This document shows positions 43,181 to 53,801 of a stretch of DNA of 64,000 bases, in pieces (the stretch's first letter is position 1; every line of letters starts with the position of its first letter). The notes beneath the pieces were generated by a model that was not told the DNA's origin, searched no databases, and worked only from the letters and a program-made list of their open reading frames with translations. A program made the translations under genes and the position numbers. The stretch comes from Tillandsia leiboldiana (taxonomy: Eukaryota; Streptophyta; Magnoliopsida; Poales; Bromeliaceae): NCBI GenBank assembly GCA_029204045.2, contig CM055066.1, positions 22,610,120 to 22,674,119 of the forward strand, given 5' to 3'.

Positions 43181-43999
43181 ATGGTCCGAACCAGGGCGTC
43201 GGCCCGGGACGAGGGGACAGATGCGACGGCATCGACGGCCGCGGAGAACCAACTCCTGCGGCAGCAACTGCGAGAGATGGTGGGACAACTGGCAACTCTC
43301 ACCAATCATGTGCATCAGTTGACGCAGCGGCTCCCGGCCGCGACGGCGACGGTCGCAACGGCCCCCCCACAGGGGCCAACCGCGCCAATAGCAGTACCGC
43401 AAGTGACGGGGACTGGGGCAGGAATGGCCCCTCCGCCGACAGCAGCGGCCGGGGTAGCATCAGCCCAGACGACGACGCCGGTAGTAGCACCCCCAGCAGC
43501 GTCCACGGGACCGGCTCCGGGGGCCCTCGGCGGGGGTACCTCGGGGGAGACTTTGGTGGCACCCGTTCCTGTTGCGGCCGCCGCCGCCGCGGGAGAGGGG
43601 ACAACTTCACTGACAGAGCGGGAGCGGGTACGAGCCAACCTGGCGGATGTCAAGAAATATGATCCACCCGTTTTCGAGGGAGAAACGACCGATCCTTGGG
43701 TCTTCGAGGACTGGGTAGGATCGATGGAAAAGCTGTTTGAAGACTTGCTCATGGAGGACTGTGAGCGGGTACCTCTAGCGGTCCACTGCCTGGGGGGAAA
43801 CGCCCGCTTATGGTGGAAGACGGTGCGTCCCGACCCAACCAAGAGCACCGTGCTTCCATCATGGACGACGTTTAAGCAGGAGCTGTTAGGGGCTTTCTTT
43901 ACCAACAGCGTCAAAAAGAAACTGGAGGACGACTTAAATCACACCAGCAGGGGAGCAAGACAGTTATGGAATATCAGCGCGGTTTTGTGCGATTGGTGA
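43181..43999 (+). CDS. gag: Gypsy-D gag, N-terminal and capsid part (frameshifted)
   Basis: Structural polyprotein of the virus-like particle. I choose 43181 (MVRTRASA) because gypsy-B starts the same way; an in-frame ATG at 43166 is also possible. A short helical N-terminus (AAENQLLRQQLREMVGQL), a long Pro/Ala/Thr linker and a capsid core (DPPVFEGETTDPWVFEDWVG, LGGNARLWWKTVRPD) are clear. Near 43943 one base is missing relative to gypsy-B, so this frame ends at 43999 in unrelated residues. The correct frame continues as the overlapping pol ORF. Confidence 0.93.
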   Translation: MVRTRASARDEGTDATASTAAENQLLRQQLREMVGQLATLTNHVHQLTQRLPAATATVATAPPQGPTAPIAVPQVTGTGAGMAPPPTAAAGVASAQTTTPVVAPPAASTGPAPGALGGGTSGETLVAPVPVAAAAAAGEGTTSLTERERVRANLADVKKYDPPVFEGETTDPWVFEDWVGSMEKLFEDLLMEDCERVPLAVHCLGGNARLWWKTVRPDPTKSTVLPSWTTFKQELLGAFFTNSVKKKLEDDLNHTSRGARQLWNISAVLCDW

Positions 44000-46620
44000 A
44001 CTGCGTCCCTTTCGTCATAAGGGACGAAACCCACAAGGCGCAACTTTTCGTGGATGGTTTACGGAGTGATATCTTCCAGGTGGTACAGGCAGCCGACTTG
44101 CACACGTTCCAACAAGTGGTCGACCGGGCCACGGTGGTCGAGCGCGGGTTCGCAGTTACACGCGCCAAGAGGGAGGCCCCGGTGTGGCACGAGGAAAAGA
44201 AGCGGCAACAACCGTACGTTGGGGGGGGGTCTTACAGTGGGAACCGACCCCCCAAGCGGTGGAGACCACAGTCAGGAACCCGGAGCGCACCTGCAGGAGG
44301 ACCGAGGCCGGGGGACAGGCCTTGTGTAATCTGCGTGGGGGCACATCAAGTGCTAGACTGCCCCCAGAGAGTCGATCATTGCTTCCGCTGCGGCAAGCAG
44401 GGGCACTTCCGCCGCAACTGCCCCCTAACATTGGGACCAGCCTCCTCTACCGCATCCACGCCTTCTACACAGTTCTCAGGGCAGGGGAAAGCTCCTATGG
44501 GGTCGACCTCTAGGCCTCCGGCACCGCGACGCGAGGAGGCAAGGCAACCTCAACTGGGCGGGCGAGTTTATTCAATGACCCACCAAGAGACGGACCGGCC
44601 GGAGGACGTGCTTGCAGGTATTACTTCTGTTTCAAATTCCCGAGCTAGAACCCTCTTTGATACCGGAGCAACACACTCGTTCATTTCTTGTGATTACGTG
44701 TTTATGCATGACCTTGGGCAGACACCTCTCCAAAACCGAATGACGGTCCAGACGGCGGGTGGGACACTAGAGGCGACCAACTTAGTGGCCACCTGCCCAA
44801 TTATGTTAGGGCGACTGCCTTGCCCTTGGGACTTGGTGGTAATTCCCCTGAAGGAGTACGACATTGTATTGGGCATGGATTGGCTCTCAAGGTACCAAGC
44901 GCTCATCGACTGCGAGAAACGGATGGTGCAACTTCAAGAACCAAGCTTCCCTAAGAATGCGTATTTGGCGTGCAAGAGCATCTCCTTCCCAGCGGTCATC
45001 TCAGCGGCACGAGCCAGGAGATTGGTAGAGGGTGGGTGCGTGGCCTACTTGGCGTCGGTGGACATGGCCACCCGACCCTCGGAGGCGCCGTCAGACATCC
45101 CGGTAGTAAGGGACTTTCCCGATGTTTTCCCGACGGAACTACCCGGGATGCCCCCCGAGCGAGAGGTGGTGTTTCCGATTGAACTGCTACCGGGCACGCA
45201 GCCGATTACGAAGGCGCCGTACCGAATGGCCTTCGCGGAGTTGAAGGAGCTCAAGGCGCAGCTGGAGGACCTCTTGGACAAAGGGTTCATCAGACCGAGT
45301 GTGTCACCCTGGAGCGCACCGGTACTCTTTGTGCGGAAGAAGGATGGAAGCCTACGACTCTGCATCGACTACAGAGGGATAAACAAAGTTACGGTGAAAA
45401 ACAAGTACCCCCTGCCCAGAATCGACGATCTCTTCGACCAACTGCGGGGAGCGACGGTCTTCTCAAAGATTGATCTGCAATCGGGCTACCACCAGCTTCG
45501 GGTTCGGAACGAGGACATTCCAAGGACCGCCTTCCGGACCCGTTATGGCCACTACGAATTCACGGTTATGCCTTTCGGGCTTACGAACGCCCCCGCCGTC
45601 TTCATGGATATGATGAACCGAATTTTCAGGCCCTTCCTAGACCAGTTCGTAGTGGTCTTCATCGACGACATACTGATCTATTCACCCACTGACGGGGAGC
45701 ACGAGCAACATCTGCAAATGATCCTCCAGACCCTCAGGGACCACGAGTTGTTCGCTAAGCTCAAGAAGTGCGAGTTCTGGCTACGCGAGGTGGGTTTTTT
45801 AGGGCATGTGATCTCGGCAAAAGGAATCGCCGTGGATCCCAAGAAGGTGGAATCCGTGACAGCCTGGCAGCTGCCAACTACGGTAACGGAGATCCGCAGT
45901 TTCTTGGGCCTTGCTGGGTACTACCGACGCTTTGTCGAGGGCTTCTCGAAGATAGCCGCCCCCCTGAACCGGTTGACTAGGAAAGGAGAAAAGTTTGTGT
46001 GGTCGACACAATGCCAGGAGAGCTTCGAAGAACTTAAAGGAAGGCTAACCAGGGCACCAATTCTCGTACTACCAACACCTGGAGAGGATTATGAGGTGTA
46101 CTGCGACGCATCGAGGATCGGCCTTGGGGGTGTATTGATGCAACAGGGAAAAGTAATAGCCTATGCCTCCAGGCAGCTGAAGGATTACGAGAAGAATTAT
46201 ACGATACACGATTTGGAACTGGCTGCAGTGGTCTTTGTTTTGAAGTTATGGAGACACTACCTCTTTGGTGTCCACTGTAACGTTTTCTCTGACCACCAAA
46301 GCCTTAAGTACCTGTTCACCCAGAAGGAACTAAACCTGCGGCAGAGGCGGTGGCTTGAACTATTGAAGGATTACGATCTAACAATCCAGTACCACCCCGG
46401 GAAAGCAAACGTAGTGGCGGACGCTTTGAGCAGGAAGGGGCAACCAGAAGAGACGACGGCACGCGCGATAACTGAGCAGAACACTTTGATCGCGGAATTC
46501 TCGCGATTGAAGTTGGAGGTGGTACCATTGGGCACAGTTGCACAATTGTTGGCTTTAGTGGTAAAGCCGACGCTGTTCGAGAGAATTCGAGAGGGACAGC
46601 AGGTGGAATCGTACTTGTAG
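43966..46620 (+). CDS. pol: Gypsy-D gag C-terminus, protease, reverse transcriptase, RNase H
   Basis: 884 codons open. Gag end MEYQRGFVRLVNCVPFV; CCHC knuckle CFRCGKQGHFRRNC (from 44380); aspartic protease LFDTGATHSFIS (Asp codon 44659); RT with DLLDKGFIRPSVSPWSAP, IDLQSGYHQLR and the FIDDILIYS active site (45664-45669); RNase H DYEVYCDASRIGLGG (~46087) and VVADALSRKGQ. ATG 43966 is only the first Met after the frameshift, not a natural start. The ORF stops at TAG 46618-46620, where gypsy-B and gypsy-C have a Gln codon (CAG). The frame continues open beyond it. Confidence 0.95.
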   Translation: MEYQRGFVRLVNCVPFVIRDETHKAQLFVDGLRSDIFQVVQAADLHTFQQVVDRATVVERGFAVTRAKREAPVWHEEKKRQQPYVGGGSYSGNRPPKRWRPQSGTRSAPAGGPRPGDRPCVICVGAHQVLDCPQRVDHCFRCGKQGHFRRNCPLTLGPASSTASTPSTQFSGQGKAPMGSTSRPPAPRREEARQPQLGGRVYSMTHQETDRPEDVLAGITSVSNSRARTLFDTGATHSFISCDYVFMHDLGQTPLQNRMTVQTAGGTLEATNLVATCPIMLGRLPCPWDLVVIPLKEYDIVLGMDWLSRYQALIDCEKRMVQLQEPSFPKNAYLACKSISFPAVISAARARRLVEGGCVAYLASVDMATRPSEAPSDIPVVRDFPDVFPTELPGMPPEREVVFPIELLPGTQPITKAPYRMAFAELKELKAQLEDLLDKGFIRPSVSPWSAPVLFVRKKDGSLRLCIDYRGINKVTVKNKYPLPRIDDLFDQLRGATVFSKIDLQSGYHQLRVRNEDIPRTAFRTRYGHYEFTVMPFGLTNAPAVFMDMMNRIFRPFLDQFVVVFIDDILIYSPTDGEHEQHLQMILQTLRDHELFAKLKKCEFWLREVGFLGHVISAKGIAVDPKKVESVTAWQLPTTVTEIRSFLGLAGYYRRFVEGFSKIAAPLNRLTRKGEKFVWSTQCQESFEELKGRLTRAPILVLPTPGEDYEVYCDASRIGLGGVLMQQGKVIAYASRQLKDYEKNYTIHDLELAAVVFVLKLWRHYLFGVHCNVFSDHQSLKYLFTQKELNLRQRRWLELLKDYDLTIQYHPGKANVVADALSRKGQPEETTARAITEQNTLIAEFSRLKLEVVPLGTVAQLLALVVKPTLFERIREGQQVESYL

Positions 46621-48012
46621 CTCGTACGAGACAAGATCTCGCCGAATCAAGAGGGTGACTTTTCAGTGGAAGACGACGGCACTCTATGGTTCCGCGGGCG
46701 GATCTGCGTGTCGGATACCCCAGAATTGAAGGAGGAAATCCTAGCTGAGGCACACCGCGCCCTTTATGCGGCACATCCGGGGGGTACAAAGATGTACAGG
46801 GACCTCAAGCAGACTTTCTGGTGGCCCAAGCTGAAGGGGGATGTGACTCATCATGTTGCGCATTGCCTGGTTTGTCAGCAGATAAAGGCAGAGCATCAGC
46901 GGCCGGCGGGAAAGCTACAGCCATTACCGGTACCGGAGTGGAAGTGGGATCAGATCACCATGGACTTCGTCACTGGATTCCCACGTTCACAGCAGGGGCA
47001 CGACGCAATCTGGGTCATTGTTGACCGGCTAACCAAGTCAGCGCACTTCCTACCCATTCACACAACCTGGACCAGAGAGCGGTTAGCCCAAGTCTACCTC
47101 AGCGAGATTGTGAGACTCCATGGAGTGCCGGCATCGATCACATCGGATAGAGACACACGCTTTGTTTCGAAGTTTTGGCAGAGCCTACAGCAGGCCTTGG
47201 GGACCAAACTACAGTTCAGCACGGCCTTCCACCCCCAAACGGACGGACAGTCGGAGCGAGTGATCCAGACACTGGAGGACCTGCTGCGAGCCTGTGTGCT
47301 AGACTGGGGGGTCGGTTGGGAGCGTTACCTGCCCCTCGTCGAATTCGCCTACAACAACAGCTACCAGGCTAGCATCCAGATGGCACCCTACGAGGCCATA
47401 TACGGCAGACGCTGCCGATCCCCGATCTGTTGGGACGACTTAGGAGAACGGAAGTTCTTGGGACCCGACTTGGTGGAAGAAACTGAAGAGAAGGTATGCC
47501 TCATCAGGAAGCACCTACTGACCGCCCAGAGTCGGCAAAAGAGCTACGCGGATCGGAGACGCCGTGACCTAGAATTCCAGGTGGGAGAACACGTATTTCT
47601 GCGGGTCTCGCCGTCCAGAGGAATCAAGCGCTTCGGGCTCAAAGGCAAGCTGAGCCCACGGTTTGTGGGGCCGTTCGAGATCCTGGAGCGCATTGGCCCA
47701 GTGGCTTACCGCCTTGCCCTACCGCCGAACCTCAGCTGGGTCCACGACGTATTCCACGTTTCGATGCTCAAGAAATACCTCCCCGACCCATCGCATGTCC
47801 TGGACGTCTCGACACTCGAACTGAAGGAGGACCTAAGCTTCGAGGAAACCCCGGTACGAATCCTAGCAAGAGAGAGCAAGACGCTCCGAAACCGAGTCAT
47901 TCCCTACGTGAAGGTGCTCTGGAGCAACCACGAGGAGCGGGAAGCGACGTGGGAGCTAGAGTCAAAGATGAGGGAGGGCTATCCCTATCTTTTCACCGCG
48001 AACCAGGATTGA
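46621..48012 (+). CDS. pol: Gypsy-D integrase with chromodomain
   Basis: Same frame as the preceding ORF, separated only by the TAG. HHCC finger (AHPGGTKMYRDLKQ ... AHCLVCQQIK), catalytic core (ITMDFVTGFP, VIVDRLTKSAHF, ITSDRDTRFVS, FHPQTDGQSERVIQTLED), GPFE motif in SPRFVGPFEILERIGPVAYR, and a chromodomain ending in VLWSNHEEREATWELESKM. These features place it in the plant chromoviruses, Tekay/Del type. The stop at 48010-48012 directly precedes the AGGA-loop hairpin. Confidence 0.95.
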   Translation, partial: LVRDKISPNQEGDFSVEDDGTLWFRGRICVSDTPELKEEILAEAHRALYAAHPGGTKMYRDLKQTFWWPKLKGDVTHHVAHCLVCQQIKAEHQRPAGKLQPLPVPEWKWDQITMDFVTGFPRSQQGHDAIWVIVDRLTKSAHFLPIHTTWTRERLAQVYLSEIVRLHGVPASITSDRDTRFVSKFWQSLQQALGTKLQFSTAFHPQTDGQSERVIQTLEDLLRACVLDWGVGWERYLPLVEFAYNNSYQASIQMAPYEAIYGRRCRSPICWDDLGERKFLGPDLVEETEEKVCLIRKHLLTAQSRQKSYADRRRRDLEFQVGEHVFLRVSPSRGIKRFGLKGKLSPRFVGPFEILERIGPVAYRLALPPNLSWVHDVFHVSMLKKYLPDPSHVLDVSTLELKEDLSFEETPVRILARESKTLRNRVIPYVKVLWSNHEEREATWELESKMREGYPYLFTANQD

Positions 48013-48049
48013 GTTTCGAGGACGAAACTCGTTTTTAAAAGGTGAGTGG
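48011..48049 (+). promoter_or_regulatory. AGGA-loop hairpin and PPT, gypsy-D
   Basis: GAGTTTCG-AGGA-CGAAACTC (48011-48030) overlaps the pol stop. AAAAGGTGAGTGG ends at 48049, next to the 3' LTR. Confidence 0.8.
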
Positions 48050-50746
48050 TGTAATATCCGCTGGTTTAAAATACTGTGGTTCTGTTCTTGGGTCTACTTT
48101 TGGGTTTTCTTTACTTCGCGTTTCGTTTCAGGGGTCCGGAGGGGGGACTAATAATTCTTTGTTTCTAGGCAGATCGTCGGGGCTCGCGAGTATTTTTAGT
48201 CAATAAAGCTTGCGAAACGGAGTCCACCGGCAAAATCGGTTTTGGATTCCGACTCCGGAATCTCCCAGAATAAATTCCAGAAGGTGGCTAATGGTTCAGG
48301 CGATCAACGCGGGCTACCAGGCAGACCGGACCCCGGTTCGAACCCGATCTATTATTTTATTTTTGACTAGAAATGGGTCCGTTCCCATTTCTCTTTCTGA
48401 CCGCTCGGGTTTTGTCGCATCTAGGGAAATCAAGTCCTATATCTGTCTCAACCTTCCTCACTCTAGGGTACGACACCCCGAGCGCGGACGAGGAGCCAAC
48501 TTCCCCAACCCTACCCCCTTCCTCACCGATCGTGCGGAGGATCAAGGCGGCGAGACCAAGGAAAGAGAGGAACGACCTCACATCCCTTGAAGCTGAACTC
48601 GCAAGATCGGAACCATCCTCCCCTCAATCTACCGAGGTGAGCACGTTAGGTTCTTGTTATTGTCAATTCTTGTTTTTCGTCAATTCCTGTTTTGAGCAAA
48701 CGAGGGGGAGGGGAGGGGGTGACGGCATCGCCGAAGTCCGGCGCGCACGGAGCCGCACATGCGGGCGGCACGGCCGCATGGGCCGCGCGGGGCGCGCGCG
48801 GCCTGCGTACGGGCGGCGCGGCTGTGCAGCCACGCGGGGCCGGGGGCGTGCACCCCCGCATGCGGGCAACACCCGCATGCGGGCGGCACGCTGCCCAGCC
48901 GCGCGAAGCCGGGGGCGTGCACCTCCGCATGCGGGCAACACCCGCATGCGGGCGGCACGCTGCCCAGCCGGGCGGGCCCGGGGGCGCGCACCCCTCATGC
49001 GGGCAACACCCGCAGGCGGGCAGCATGCGGCCCAGCCGCGCGGGGCCGGGGACGTGCACCCCCACATGCGGGCAACACCCGCATGCGGGCGGCACGCTGC
49101 CGAGCCGCGCGGGGCCGGGCACACGTGCGCACCCGCGGGTGCGGGCAGCGCGCCCGCACAACCCATGCGGGCCGGGCGCACGAGCACCCGCGCATGCGGG
49201 CAACCCTGCATGGGGGCAGCAAGGGGGGGGAGGACGGAGGGTTCCGCGGGAGCCGGGGCCGTCCGCATCGTTGGCCTCGCCCGGGGTCATCGCCATCCTT
49301 GCCAAATCGGCGGGGCGTGCCTCATGATCGACCGGAAGGGTTGGGTGTTCCGCAATTCTTTTACTTTTGTTTACCTTTCGGAAAGTTGGAGTTACTAACT
49401 CCGGTGCGACAGGTTCGTGTAGGTCCGGGCAGGCACACCGAGACGCGAAAGAACCTAAAGTCGACCAGCAACGCGACAACGAAAAAGGTGGGTTCCTTTG
49501 AGACTAAGTATAGACTCGGTGTTCTTGGATAGTTACTAACTGCATATTATTAATACTAATGCTGACGGTCTTTATGATTGCGATATTATCCTGTATCTTG
49601 GTCATTGTGGTCGTAGTTGCGACACGCGCACCCGCGGTCTGGCCACCGCAAAGGGTGCTCTTTTCCGGGAAAGCGGTCTTCGACCCGTGTTAACCCACAA
49701 GGTGAGGTAGTGGGGGCCCCCGTAGGTGTGGGGTTTGAGGCATCAAAAGGGGGGGGAAGAGGTGCGACCTGTCGGGATAGGTGTCCGACGAGGTCAGGTG
49801 CCCCAAGGTGTGAGCGGTGCGATCTGTCGGGGTAGGTGCCCGACGAGATCAAGGTGTATAGGTGCTACAGGTATTACAGATGTTACAGGTGTTACAGGTG
49901 TTCGCGTGTCACTCTTCTAGTGAGTCGAGTGGTTGCTCCGGATAGTCTTACTATTGGGTTTGGCATTCTTTCCTGCTTATTATTATTATCGCATGTCGCT
50001 GACTACCCACTCCGTGACAGGTTCTTCCTGGGGTGAGCGGTAGACGGCGGTGAGGTCGAGACAGGAGTGGTCGGGCAGTGAGGAGCCCTAGTCTGTATCT
50101 CCTTTACTTTTCCTTGCATTTCATTTGGTACTGTAGACTACGGTGTGGTTCGCGATACCCTTGTGGGGTCGGTGTGGATGTTGATTACTGGTGTTTTGGA
50201 TTTGATATTGTGGTTCTTTTATTATCCCCGTTCGGCCGTTTTCCAAAGCAAAATAACTAGAAAAGAAAAAGGAACTTCGAAAACTATCTTTCAAAAATAT
50301 GGGGTCGTGTGGACCCGTTTTCCAAACCATGTGGATTTATGGGATTTCTAAACCGTTTTCAAAACCTCGGGTCGTGTGGACCTGTTTCCAAAACCTGTGG
50401 ATTTATGGCATCTTTCCAAACCGTTTTCAAAACCTTGGGTCGTGTGGACCTGTTTTCAAAACTGTGAGTTTATCCTTTCAACTTGACTGGCGACGGGCTT
50501 TCTTTTTAGTTTGCAAATGTTGGTTGAATGTCGAACTGTTGTGATTAACTGAATGCTTGTGTTGAGATGTTGTAATAGCCGCGACGCCGTGCATATAGAG
50601 AGGAGACTCTGCCCGATTTTTGAGTAAATCTGTATATGCGGCGGATCTGGGTACGTGCCGGGGAAGACCGAATTTCAAAAAAAAAAAAGGGGATTCAAAC
50701 AAACAACTCTTTCTTTTCCGCTGAGCGAGACCCCCGGGGCGTGACA
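48050..50746 (+). repeat. Gypsy-D 3' LTR
   Basis: 2,697 bp, colinear with the 5' LTR. About a dozen differences are visible in the first ~310 bp and few in the last kilobase. The GC array is at 48760-49215. Confidence 0.95.
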
Positions 50747-50751
50747 CCTCG
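50747..50751. other. Target-site duplication CCTCG, right of gypsy-D
   Basis: Second copy of 40246-40250. Confidence 0.93.
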
Positions 50752-51474
50752 ACCAAAACCCATCGCGCGACCCGCTCGCCGCGCTCTCCGCTCGGCCCCT
50801 CACGGCTCCAAGTAGTTAATCCTCACCCTCTCATCTCTCATTACCTTCATTTTCCCCCTCTCTCTCTTTTTCCTTCTTCCTCTTTCTTTCTTTCTTTCTT
50901 TCCTCTGTTTCTAAATTTTTCCTCTGCTTTGCTAATAAGGAGAAGACGATGACGTGGAGGGCTTCTTAATTAAGGGAGGTGGGTGAGGGGTAGTTGGCAA
51001 GCAATAAATGCACAAGAAAATCTCATTCCTCTAATTAATGCATTCTAATATCCACTCTCTTAAACCAATTAATTCAATTCCCATTCTCTTTCTTCTTACT
51101 TGTTACCACACAGACTTAACTCAACATTTAATTAAATTAATTAACTAATTCCAAAATAGGCCAACTCCAAGTCACTTTTTGCCTTCGGGGCCTCCGCACC
51201 AGTCCGGAACCTCCCGAACCCTGCCGTAATTTGAAAATACACACGTCCACAGCTTTTTCTCCTCAAAAAGCTCAACCGTTGAGTCGGGGTGCTCAATCCA
51301 AAAACCGGCTCCAAAACTGCCAGTTCCAACTCACTTTTCGCCCTCGGATCTTCTGCGTTGATCCGAACCAACCCGAACTAATATGAAGTCCCAAATGGGA
51401 CATGCTCGAGGCGTTTCTCCGCGTCACGCCATCCTGCGAGGTCGGTGCGCTAACCGAAATCCCGGTATTCTACA
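50752..51474 (-). repeat. LARD LTR2, right part
   Basis: Continues LTR2 after gypsy-D. Matches 33475-34198 almost base for base and ends TGTAGAATACCGGG (minus strand) at 51474. Confidence 0.93.
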
Positions 51475-52620
51475 CTCTCCCCTCCTTAAGAACGGTTTCG
51501 TCCTCGAAACCAGCATAAATCCATAACTTAGGAGGGTGTCTCAATCAAATAGGGATAGGAAACACTCAACTCAACCTCAGGCTCTCAAGTGGACGTTCTC
51601 ACTCATCACGAAGGCTCCACTGAACCTACCCAAGGTATAACTCGACTGCAAAATTCCTTAGTTCCACGAGCAAGAATTGCATCGGTTGCTTCCGACAGCT
51701 CAAGTCCTTGTCCAACTCCAAGGAAGTGAGAACCAAAACACGCAAGGGATCCAATACAGTTCTTCCAGCCAGATATTTACTCGTGGACCACTTCCCGCGT
51801 AAACTCAAATCTATGTAAATCCCTGAGGCTGGTGGCTTCCAAAAATCACGGTCTTCAAATCCAAACTCCACGAATACACTCTCACAATCCTCCACAGGGA
51901 GAGAAGTTCAACCTTGGGAACATTTTTCCCAAATTTCCGACTCTCTAACTCCAAGGTTACACTGCTCGCCTAGACAAGGCATAACTGAACATAATATCTT
52001 TGCCGGGATTATGCAATCACGCATCCCTGAAATTCTATCTATCGGCGTTACCTTAAACCAAACTTTCTGAGTATCCAAGTACTTCCGGTTCGAGTATCTC
52101 TCTCTATCGCTGGCAACATCTACATCAAAGCTGGTACCCTCCTCAGCTTTATCTCTTCCAAGCTACACTGGCTTTGCATAGTCCAAGAGCTTTGACCTCT
52201 GTCGCTAACATAGGCTAAAAACAAAACCTTCCGAAGTCAGAAAGCATACTCTCTCAACTTGGCCAACAACTTCTTCTCTCTTAGAAGTTGCAGCGTTATC
52301 CTCAAGTGCCCTCACGCACTAGATCACCTCGGAAATAATCCAAACATCCACGACGGTTACGACCACCAACCCGCCCACACATAGCTGGCGTATACACAAT
52401 TTATCCAATCTTAAGGGCGGCAGGGCATTGGTCAATCCCATCGACCTCACTGTGAACTCATGATGCACCTGCCGATTCCTGAACACCATCAGGGCACAGC
52501 CCTCGGCTGCAAGGTTCCAGAAAGCTATCTATCTCACAAAGAGGCATTTGCCGAAAACAACCCCAAACCTGTCTGTGCTCGAACCATCATAGAACCCTCA
52601 CCGTTGTGTACTCACAACGG
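51475..52620 (-). mobile_element. LARD internal domain, copy 2, truncated
   Basis: Near-identical to 34199-35345, starting with the same PPT and hairpin. It breaks off at ACGGGG (52617-52622), where it joins the copia LTR. The tandem repeat, gag remnant, PBS and second LTR of this copy are missing. No coding sequence. Confidence 0.9.
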
Positions 52621-53279
52621 GGAATAGATGTAAACGTTTAAACACTCAGAAATCGTTGCGCAATAAAACCCAATGCGGAAATAAAAATAACACGCAAGAT
52701 TTTTACGTGGAAAACTCCAAACTGGAGTAAAAAACCACGGGACCGATAACACGGTGAAATCCACTAGAATTATAACACGTACAAAGGTGATATACCGTAC
52801 TCACAGACGACTCAACCTTTTTCCATACGCTCCTAGTTGATCTTCTCCGCTCGCTCCGCAACGCTTCTCGAATCCACGATCTGCGTCCAACGCCGAATCC
52901 ACGACGTCTGACCGAATCCACGGTCTTCACCCAGTAGCACGTCTCGAATCCACGAACGTACCTCGCTCCGAATCCACGAGAGCGATAGCACCTTGAATCC
53001 ACAAGGCCACGCGAGTCCACGCGCCGATTTTGGAGAAATCGTTGTTTTTTGGGTGGTGATGATCCGCCGAATACTTAGATTAGAAATAGATCGAAAATAC
53101 CATCGAAGTCTTCATTGATTTGATTCTACTCAAAATCTGAGTATGAAAACCTAGAATCAAATCAATCAATATAGATGAAGAAACATAGGATTAAATCTAT
53201 TGATTTCCTTTTTTCTCTATAGGTGGATTTTTCTATTTTTGACCCTATTTCGATTACCCTAAAAAATGAATCGTAGGGT

Positions 53280-53290
53280 CTATTTATAGG
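53280..53290 (-). promoter_or_regulatory. TATA box of copia-2 LTR
   Basis: Minus strand CCTATAAATAG, same context as 15500-15510. Confidence 0.72.
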
Positions 53291-53355
53291 TTAGAAACCG
53301 TTGGAAGAAGATAAGCATCAAAAACTAACCAATTCTGGAATTTTACAGGACGATA

Positions 53356-53574
53356 GTCCGGACTGGAATGGGCGGTCCGGACTGTCTCAGCGAAACAGAC
53401 TTTTTCCAGAAAAGACGACATTCGGGGTCCGGACTGCAATCCACGGTCCGGACTGTTCATGCAATTTCAACAATTTCACGTTCGGGGTCCGGACTGAATT
53501 TACCAGGGTCCGGACTGAAACAGCGCATGAACAAACCTCTGTTCGGGGTCCGGACTGTAATGCCCGGTCCGGAC
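53356..53574 (-). promoter_or_regulatory. U3 array of eight GTCCGGAC palindromes
   Basis: Eight exact GTCCGGAC copies in four pairs, most pairs introduced by TTCGGG, starting ~65 bp upstream of the TATA box. It occupies the same place as the ten ATCCGGAT copies of copia-1. Confidence 0.75.
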
Positions 53575-53801
53575 TCTGAACATGTAAAATGTCCAGTTTT
53601 TTATTTTTATGCAATTAAAAATTCATCCAAGTGTTTCTACACTATAAGAAGTATTCGGATCACCAAAAGTATTTAGTTAAACGTACCTGATCCTTTTGAA
53701 TTCTTCTTTCTTGAGATTGAGGTATATGATCCAAGCTTCTAAACTTCAATCTTCAAGACTTAAACAATTTCACGAAATACGCCAACTCAAATTCCGTAAC
53801 A

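Larger units (their letters stand above)
40251..50746 (+). mobile_element. Gypsy-D, nearly intact Tekay/Del-like chromovirus
   Basis: 10,496 bp with LTRs of 2,700 and 2,697 bp, PBS, gag-pol with chromodomain, PPT and 5-bp target duplications. Only two coding lesions are seen: a one-base frameshift near 43943 and an in-frame TAG at 46618. The LTRs look highly similar, with differences clustered in the first ~310 bp. It is among the youngest insertions in the window, lying inside the LARD LTR. Confidence 0.96.
30471..52620 (-). mobile_element. LARD-like non-autonomous LTR element, tandem LTR-int-LTR-int
   Basis: Minus orientation. LTR1 30471-34198; internal domain 34199-37138 with PPT and PBS; LTR2 37139-40250 plus 50752-51474 (split by gypsy-D); a second, truncated internal copy 51475-52620. 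LTR2 has a PBS on one side and a PPT on the other, so it is shared by two element copies. No protease, RT or integrase is present, only a decayed gag. LTRs of ~3.7 kb and a noncoding interior of ~2.9 kb fit the LARD class. Inserted in copia-2 gag; the right end was deleted. Confidence 0.85.
52621..53801 (-). repeat. Copia-2 5' LTR, truncated at U5
   Basis: Matches 14800-16080 from 'gaataggtgtaaacg' to the tip CCGTAACA. About 55 bp of U5, the PBS and the first gag codons are deleted at the junction with the LARD. TATA box at 53280-53290. Right flank begins ACAAG (53802). Confidence 0.9.
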
